Under the pieces are notes generated by a model, which was not told the DNA's origin, made no database searches, and was given only the letters and a program-made list of their open reading frames with translations. DNA of 9,274 nt, from NCBI GenBank assembly GCA_947474875.1, contig CANJKY010000082.1:1-9274 (forward strand). The letters run 5' to 3'. Each line of letters starts with the position of its first letter. Positions within the stretch are counted from its first letter, which is position 1. This document shows, piece by piece, positions 5,135-9,274 of this stretch. This DNA is from Gemmataceae bacterium (GTDB lineage Bacteria; Planctomycetota; Planctomycetia; Gemmatales; Gemmataceae). A program made the position numbers and the translations under genes.

Positions 5135-5430
5135 GCTTCGTTAAGACCCTAGGCGGTAGGATCGCCTCGGGACTCCTCGCAAAAGCCATCAAGGGCCTGT
5201 TTATGCAAAGATGATGCCGATGGCGGAGTTATACCCGATCCGTCGGCGGTAAAGAGCCTAGCACATTCGACTTCGGGAACGCAACCGGAGTTCATCCGAC
5301 GACCACGGGTCTTGACAATTCGGCGGATCGCCCGTGCGAACTGCCGCAACGGCAGACAAAGCGGCAGGGGTTTGACGGTCTGACGACGAGCCACCGGCCG
5401 ATAAAACGAGAACACCCCAGGAGTTCACCC
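5135..5430. other. 296-base divergent intergenic region
   Basis: This lies between the leftward receiver gene and the rightward secreted protein gene. A perfect TTGACA occurs on the + strand (5312-5317) but no -10 hexamer is found 16-19 bp downstream. On the - strand TATAAC (complement of 5228-5233) matches the -10 at five of six but lacks a good -35. GCCGATGG (5216-5223) and CCGTCGGC (5240-5247) can pair with one wobble around that element. An 88-codon - strand frame spans most of the region (5149-5415); it has no recognisable domain and I do not call it. Confidence 0.5.
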
Positions 5431-5805
5431 ATGACCCGCAGCACCTTCGTTCTCGCCGCCGTCGCACTACTCGGCGGATTTACGACCGAGGTTCAAGCTC
5501 AAGGCCGCGTTCGACTGCGCGACCGGCCGTTCTTCACCGACCCGCTGCCCACCTATCCGTCCGGGTACGCGACCGGGCGAACGAACTTCGGGGCGAATCC
5601 GGAGAACGCGGTGATGTACCCGGGGTACGGGCTGGGGGCGAGTAACGGCGGTCCCGGGTACACCTACCGCGGATACCACAGCTACAGTCCGAGCTACGGC
5701 TACGGGCAATCCGGGATCGGGTTCGGGCCGGTGTGGGGCGGCGGGTACGGCCTGGGGTGGGGGATGGGCATCTCCCCGTACAACCCACCCTATCGGATGA
5801 GGTGA
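5431..5805 (+). CDS. small secreted Gly/Tyr-rich protein of unknown function
   Basis: A 124-residue protein with a clear Sec signal peptide: Arg at position 3, a hydrophobic core (about 6-16) and a probable cleavage site VQA|Q after residue 23. The mature part of about 100 residues is rich in Gly, Tyr, Pro and Ser, especially 44-118 (for example YSPSYGYGQSG and WGGGYGLGWGMG), with no cysteine and no known domain. The composition suggests a flexible or self-associating envelope or extracellular protein; that is inference. AGGAG (5419-5423) lies 7 nt before the ATG, supporting the start. It converges on the DUF1571 lipoprotein gene, with a GC-rich hairpin between them. No homologue is recognised by eye. 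Similar short Gly/Tyr-rich exported proteins are common in planctomycetes. Confidence 0.82.
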   Translation: MTRSTFVLAAVALLGGFTTEVQAQGRVRLRDRPFFTDPLPTYPSGYATGRTNFGANPENAVMYPGYGLGASNGGPGYTYRGYHSYSPSYGYGQSGIGFGPVWGGGYGLGWGMGISPYNPPYRMR

Positions 5806-5812
5806 CTGGCTG

Positions 5813-5835
5813 GCGGCCGGCGGACCCCCGGCCGC
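5813..5835. terminator. GC-rich hairpin between convergent genes
   Basis: GCGGCCGG (5813-5820) and CCGGCCGC (5828-5835) form a perfect 8-bp stem with a 7-nt loop. It lies 7 nt after the stop of the secreted protein gene and 11 nt beyond the facing stop at 5847. There is no real T-tract on either side, so it is a candidate bidirectional terminator or 3'-end structure. Confidence 0.5.
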
Positions 5836-5846
5836 TCTCATAACAA

Positions 5847-7124
5847 CTACCGTTTCCCCTTCACCACGAAGTCAGCGTCGGTCAACTTCGCCGGCGCTTT
5901 GAAATCGGTGAAGCAGTAATACTCCACCTCCGCCCCGTCCGGCTCGGAGGTGATGACCAGGACCGGCAGGCGGTACGACGGCGACTTCGGATCGGCGTCG
6001 AAGTAGTACTGCCGTTTGCCACCCTTCGGCATGAGTGGGTCGTCGGAGGTCTTGAGCGTCACCTCCACGCCGTCCACCGGTGAACCGAACTCCTTGCGTT
6101 CCACTTTGCCGAGGGAGCGGATCGAATCCGCCGGCCGCTTGCCCGCCTCCGCTTCCTCGACGAACTTGCTCAGCACGCGGATCGGGCGGCCGATACCCGA
6201 GTCCTCGATCTTCCCGCGGGTGCGGCTGGTGGCGAGCGGGTTGTCCGGGTCCAGTTCGAGCTTCTTCCCGGCGCCGAGCAGTCGGTTGTCCCCCTCGCCG
6301 GTCACGATGATCAGCTTGCCGTTGTTCTGCCCCTTCACGAACACCACTTCCCGCCCGCGACCGTGTTCGCCGGTGACGGTCAGCCGCACGCTGAACGGCT
6401 CTTGACGGAACAGGAACCTCATCTCTTCGGTCGGCTGCTTCTTCCCGCTCACCGTCTCCCGCTTGGTCAGCTTCGACTCGAAATCCGGGATGGCGACGAA
6501 CCGCTTGGCCGCCTCGTCCACCAGCCCGCGGACCGTCTTCAGGTCGCCGGGTGAGGCGGTCGGCTTCGGCTGCGGTTTTGGTTCGGGTTCCAGGATCAGC
6601 TTCTTGTCCGGCTCCACCTTCTGGGGGTCGACGGCCGGCTTCTTGTCCGGCTCACTCTTCTTCGGTTCGACGGCCGGCGGCAGCACAGGGCGATCCTTCT
6701 TTTCCTTCTCCTCCCGCTCCTTCTTTTCCTTCTCCTTCTCCTCACGTCGCTCGCGGAGCCGCTGCAAGATCCCCTTCCGCTGAGGGTCGTCATCCATCCC
6801 CAGCAGTTCGTCGTCGGCGTCTCGGGGTACCGCCTTCGGGGCGTCTGGTACACTCACCGGAGGCGAGTTCGACGGCGTGCCGGGCATGCCGGGCAGCGGT
6901 GGCAGGGTGCCGGGGGCGAGTTCGAGCTTCGGCGGCTTCACCCCGCCGGCCGACGGGGCGGGGGTGAGCGCTTTTCCGGTGGGCAGCGGCGGGGTCGGGG
7001 CCACCACTTTGTCCTTACCCGTCGGGTCGTTCACGAACGCCGTGTCCTTCTTCAGGCTCCGGAAGCAGCCCGCGGCAGCCAGGGAACCGAGAGAGAGGGC
7101 AACGAGGGCCAGCCGGACGTGCAT
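5847..7124 (-). CDS. DUF1571-family lipoprotein
   Basis: A 425-residue predicted lipoprotein. The N-terminus MHVRLALVALSLGSLAAAGC is a type II signal peptide with lipobox AAGC and lipid-anchored Cys20. Residues 21-110 are Pro-rich. Residues 118-145 form a highly charged Lys/Glu/Arg stretch that may be helical, followed by Pro/Lys repeats such as EPDKK (158-162 and 171-175). The C-terminal 198-420 shows the DUF1571 pattern: LTKRETVSGKKQPTEEM, then FLFRQEPFSVRL, GREVVFVKGQNNGKL and LDPDNPLA. I know this family mainly from planctomycetes; its function is unknown. The ATG at 7122-7124 is chosen because AGGAGG (complement of 7132-7137) lies 7 nt before it and the signal peptide starts there. An in-frame ATG at 7178 lies inside the predicted promoter. 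It likely sits on the periplasmic side of a membrane with a long linker projecting the domain. Confidence 0.9.
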   Translation of the reverse strand: MHVRLALVALSLGSLAAAGCFRSLKKDTAFVNDPTGKDKVVAPTPPLPTGKALTPAPSAGGVKPPKLELAPGTLPPLPGMPGTPSNSPPVSVPDAPKAVPRDADDELLGMDDDPQRKGILQRLRERREEKEKEKKEREEKEKKDRPVLPPAVEPKKSEPDKKPAVDPQKVEPDKKLILEPEPKPQPKPTASPGDLKTVRGLVDEAAKRFVAIPDFESKLTKRETVSGKKQPTEEMRFLFRQEPFSVRLTVTGEHGRGREVVFVKGQNNGKLIIVTGEGDNRLLGAGKKLELDPDNPLATSRTRGKIEDSGIGRPIRVLSKFVEEAEAGKRPADSIRSLGKVERKEFGSPVDGVEVTLKTSDDPLMPKGGKRQYYFDADPKSPSYRLPVLVITSEPDGAEVEYYCFTDFKAPAKLTDADFVVKGKR

Positions 7125-7149
7125 GAAACGGCCTCCTGCAAACCGCGGA

Positions 7150-7178
7150 ATGATACCCACGACAGGTGGCCGGGACAA
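7150..7178 (-). promoter_or_regulatory. sigma-70-type promoter for the DUF1571 lipoprotein gene
   Basis: On the - strand, TTGTCC (complement of 7173-7178) is followed after exactly 17 bp by TATCAT (complement of 7150-7155). Matches to consensus are four and five of six. Transcription would start near 7143, leaving a short leader that just contains the AGGAGG at 7132-7137. Confidence 0.6.
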
Positions 7179-7190
7179 CCCGGACTCTCA

Positions 7191-7237
7191 TCTTCGCCGC
7201 GACTGAACGCTCACCGCGCTTTCAGTCGCGGCGAAGA
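7191..7237. repeat. perfect 17-bp inverted repeat in a divergent promoter region
   Basis: The arm at 7191-7207 (TCTTCGCCGCGACTGAA) is the exact reverse complement of 7221-7237, separated by a 13-nt spacer (7208-7220). It lies 12 bp upstream of the -35 of the lipoprotein gene and 55 bp upstream of the candidate -10 of the HEAT/propeller gene. Because both flanking genes start here rather than end, it is not a 3' terminator for either. It could be an extragenic palindromic repeat or an operator. Confidence 0.75.
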
Positions 7238-7292
7238 CATGCCCCTGTGTAACACCCCCGCATTCCTCATTCCGTCACTCGACTGTCGGCCC

Positions 7293-7298
7293 TACAAT
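7293..7298 (+). promoter_or_regulatory. candidate -10 element for the HEAT/propeller gene
   Basis: TACAAT matches the -10 consensus at five of six and lies 37 bp before the start codon. The -35 region 16-18 bp upstream is poor (TTCCGT at 17 bp), so activation or an alternative sigma factor would be needed if this is the promoter. Confidence 0.4.
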
Positions 7299-7335
7299 CA
7301 TCCCCAGCGGTTTGCTTCGCCTCTCGGAGTGCGTC

Positions 7336-9258
7336 ATGCGTCTCCCCCGCCTGCTGTTGTCCGCCGGACTGGTGCCCGCCGCGCTCGCGGCCGTCGTTGT
7401 CGCCCAGGCGCCCCCGCCGCCGGTCCCGCCGGTGGCGGGGCTGCCGGCAGCAAAAAAGGCGGAGGACAAACCGGCCGACAAGAAGGCGAAGACGACCGAC
7501 CCGGTGGAGCTGGACAAGCAGGCGCTCACCGCCGCCGGGTTGAAGCCGGATGACCCCGCCGGGCTGATCGAGTACCTGAAGTCCCGCACGCTGAACGACG
7601 CCGACCTAGGCAAGATCAACGACCTCATCAAGAAGATGGGCGGGGAGAACAAGTTCGACGACCGCATCGCGGCCCAGGATCAGTTGGTGCAGATCGGCGG
7701 GAAGGCGGTGGCCCCGCTGCGGATCGCGGCCAAGGACGACTCGGCGAACGCCGACCCGGAGGTGGTGTACCGTGCGAAACAGGCCATCCGGCGGATGGAG
7801 AAGGAGAAGGCACTGGGGGCGGACATCACGGCGGCGGTCATCCGCACCCTCGGCCGGTCGAAGGACCCGCAGGCCCTGCCCACCGTCCTCGGGTTCCTGC
7901 CGCTAGCCGACAGCCCGGCGGTGGTGGACGTCATCCAGGAGGCGCTGCGGGAGACGGCCGCCGGGCCGGACGGCAAGCCGAACGACCTGCTGGTGAAGGC
8001 GCTGGGCGACGAGAACGCCCTCCGCCGGCGGGTGGCGGCGCTGGCGCTCATCGAGGGCGGCACGCCGGGCAAGCCGCTGCGGTTCCCGGAGTTGCAGCCG
8101 AAGTTCGTCGAGATGGCGAAGGTGGACAAGGACCCGGCGGTGCGGTTCGTGCTCGCCCGCACCCTGGTGGCCGACGCCAGGGTGAAGGACGCGGTGCCGG
8201 TGCTCATCGACCTGATGCCGGACATGACCCGCGGGCAGAGCTGGCAGGCGGAGGAACTGCTGGTGCAGATCGCCGGCAAGGACGCCCCGCCGGAGCGGTG
8301 CAAGCACACCCGCAACCAGTCTTCCCCGGACAAGGAGCTGGCCAGCAACAAGCAGTCGCGGGAGAAGACCCGCGACGCCTGGAAGAAGTGGTGGGACGGG
8401 GCGAAGGACAAGACCGACCTGACCAAGATCGACGTACGGCAGACGATGAAGGGTCACTTCGCCGTCGTCACCCAGTTCTGGGGCGGGGTCGGCCAGCAGA
8501 TCGCCGTCACCGAGTACGGGACGGACGACAAGGTGCGGCTGACCACCGGGTTCCAGGTGAACAATTCGGTGCTGGACGTGGCCCTGGACGGGGCGGACCG
8601 GGTGCTCAGCCTGGAGTACGGGGCGGCGCAGGTGAGCGTCCGCGACCTGAGCGGCAAGGTGGCGGCCACCTGGACCATCCCGGTGGACAAGAACGCCCGC
8701 AACAACTTCCAGCCGAAGGGGGTGTCGGTGCGGGAGAACGGGAACGTGTTCGTCGTCCACGCCAACGGGGTGGCCGAGTTCGACAAGGACGGCAAGGAGG
8801 TGCTCAAGTACAACCGGGAGGTGAACAAGCAGCCGGCCTACGACCTGGTCGGGGCCACCCGACTGAAGAGCGGCGAGATCGTGCTGCAACTGAACACCAA
8901 CAAGGTGATGGTGATCGACGAGAAGGGGAAAGAGGTGGACGGGAAGAAGGCGTTCAACGTGGGGTCGCAGAACCAGTACCAGAAGTCGCTGATTCAGCAG
9001 TCCGGCGACGACAGCGTGCTGGTGGTCGAGCAGAACCAGATCATGGAGTACAACCTGAAGACGGGCAAGGCCGAAGGCACCAAGATCCAGAACGTGTACA
9101 GCAACGTCGGGCAGAAGCTGCCGAACGGGAACGTGCTGTACTCGGACAACAACTACTACCCGCCGCGGATCGTGGAGAAGACGCCCAAAGGGGAAGAGGT
9201 GTGGGCGTTCTACAGCCGCGACCAGAACTCGAACCTGATCAAGGCGATGGTGAGATGA
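7336..9258 (+). CDS. exported HEAT-repeat / beta-propeller protein
   Basis: A 640-residue protein with a signal peptide (MRLPRLLLSAGLVPAALAAVVVAQA, likely cleaved after Ala25), followed by a Pro/Ala/Lys-rich linker (26-58). Residues about 105-315 are helical HEAT-like repeats: for example FDDRIAAQDQLVQIGGKAVAPL, then RRRVAALALIEGG, then PAVRFVLARTLVADARVKDAVPVL. A WKKWWDGAK motif (349-357), common in planctomycete HEAT proteins, closes this part. Residues about 370-640 form repeated beta-blades with motifs such as FDKDGKEVLKYN, LKSGEIVLQLN, VIDEKGKEV, LPNGNVLYSDNN and EKTPKGEEVWAF, suggesting a PQQ/NHL-like propeller. It is probably a binding scaffold outside the cytoplasmic membrane; no catalytic motif is seen. 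The ATG at 7336 has GGAG (7326-7329) 6 nt upstream; an in-frame TTG at 7312 lies before this site and is rejected. Transcription is divergent from the lipoprotein gene. Confidence 0.88.
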   Translation: MRLPRLLLSAGLVPAALAAVVVAQAPPPPVPPVAGLPAAKKAEDKPADKKAKTTDPVELDKQALTAAGLKPDDPAGLIEYLKSRTLNDADLGKINDLIKKMGGENKFDDRIAAQDQLVQIGGKAVAPLRIAAKDDSANADPEVVYRAKQAIRRMEKEKALGADITAAVIRTLGRSKDPQALPTVLGFLPLADSPAVVDVIQEALRETAAGPDGKPNDLLVKALGDENALRRRVAALALIEGGTPGKPLRFPELQPKFVEMAKVDKDPAVRFVLARTLVADARVKDAVPVLIDLMPDMTRGQSWQAEELLVQIAGKDAPPERCKHTRNQSSPDKELASNKQSREKTRDAWKKWWDGAKDKTDLTKIDVRQTMKGHFAVVTQFWGGVGQQIAVTEYGTDDKVRLTTGFQVNNSVLDVALDGADRVLSLEYGAAQVSVRDLSGKVAATWTIPVDKNARNNFQPKGVSVRENGNVFVVHANGVAEFDKDGKEVLKYNREVNKQPAYDLVGATRLKSGEIVLQLNTNKVMVIDEKGKEVDGKKAFNVGSQNQYQKSLIQQSGDDSVLVVEQNQIMEYNLKTGKAEGTKIQNVYSNVGQKLPNGNVLYSDNNYYPPRIVEKTPKGEEVWAFYSRDQNSNLIKAMVR

Positions 9259-9274
9259 GTGCTCATCGCCGCGA

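Noticed and set aside
5312..5340. Promoter based on perfect TTGACA at 5312-5317
   Set aside because: No -10-like hexamer occurs at 16-19 bp (TGCGAA at 17 bp), so the match alone is not enough.
5149..5415. 88-codon - strand frame upstream of the receiver gene
   Set aside because: Arg/Pro/Ser-rich composition, no ribosome binding site, no domain; it fills an intergenic region and is more likely chance. Conservation in relatives would revive it.
7903..8889. 328-codon open frame on the - strand
   Set aside because: It is antisense inside the HEAT/propeller gene, with a translation dominated by L, H, R, V and P, as expected of a shadow in GC-rich DNA. It has no ribosome binding site or recognisable domain.

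Overview
The window looks like chromosomal DNA from a planctomycete, most likely of the Gemmataceae type. This rests on high G+C, a DUF1571 lipoprotein (a family I know mainly from planctomycetes), an exported HEAT-repeat/beta-propeller protein, small Gly/Tyr-rich secreted proteins and single-gene transcription units separated by hairpins. The taxonomic call is inference. I see no phage, insertion sequence, CRISPR array, tRNA or rRNA.

Layout. Positions 1-131 hold a nested palindrome and a terminator-type hairpin. A complete polX (DNA polymerase X with PHP exonuclease domain) follows on the + strand (132-1871). A 66-nt near-perfect hairpin (1879-1944) separates it from a convergent gene of unknown function (1946-2698, - strand). 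Then comes a run of five - strand genes, read from right to left: a stand-alone CheY-like receiver (5134-4709), groES (4660-4373), a glycine-rich RRM RNA-binding protein (4138-3710), infA/IF-1 (3604-3386) and a 92-residue unknown protein (3256-2978). Hairpin terminators follow groES, the RRM gene and the 92-residue gene. Good sigma-70-type promoters with 17-bp spacers precede the RRM gene and the 92-residue gene. The receiver and groES have no terminator between them and probably share a transcript.

The right part concerns the cell envelope. A small secreted Gly/Tyr-rich protein (5431-5805, +) converges on a DUF1571 lipoprotein (5847-7124, -). That gene is divergent from an exported HEAT/propeller protein (7336-9258, +). 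The divergent region holds a perfect 17-bp inverted repeat and a promoter for the lipoprotein gene. Only 16 bases follow the last stop.

Functional reading. The central block groups protein folding (GroES), RNA binding (RRM), translation initiation (IF-1) and a signalling receiver, so a growth- or stress-responsive housekeeping cluster is plausible but unproven. I found no clear new defence or metabolic system. The points most worth a second look are the groES without groEL behind a receiver gene, the long leader without Shine-Dalgarno of the RRM gene, the strong palindromes, and the unrecognised planctomycete-type proteins.
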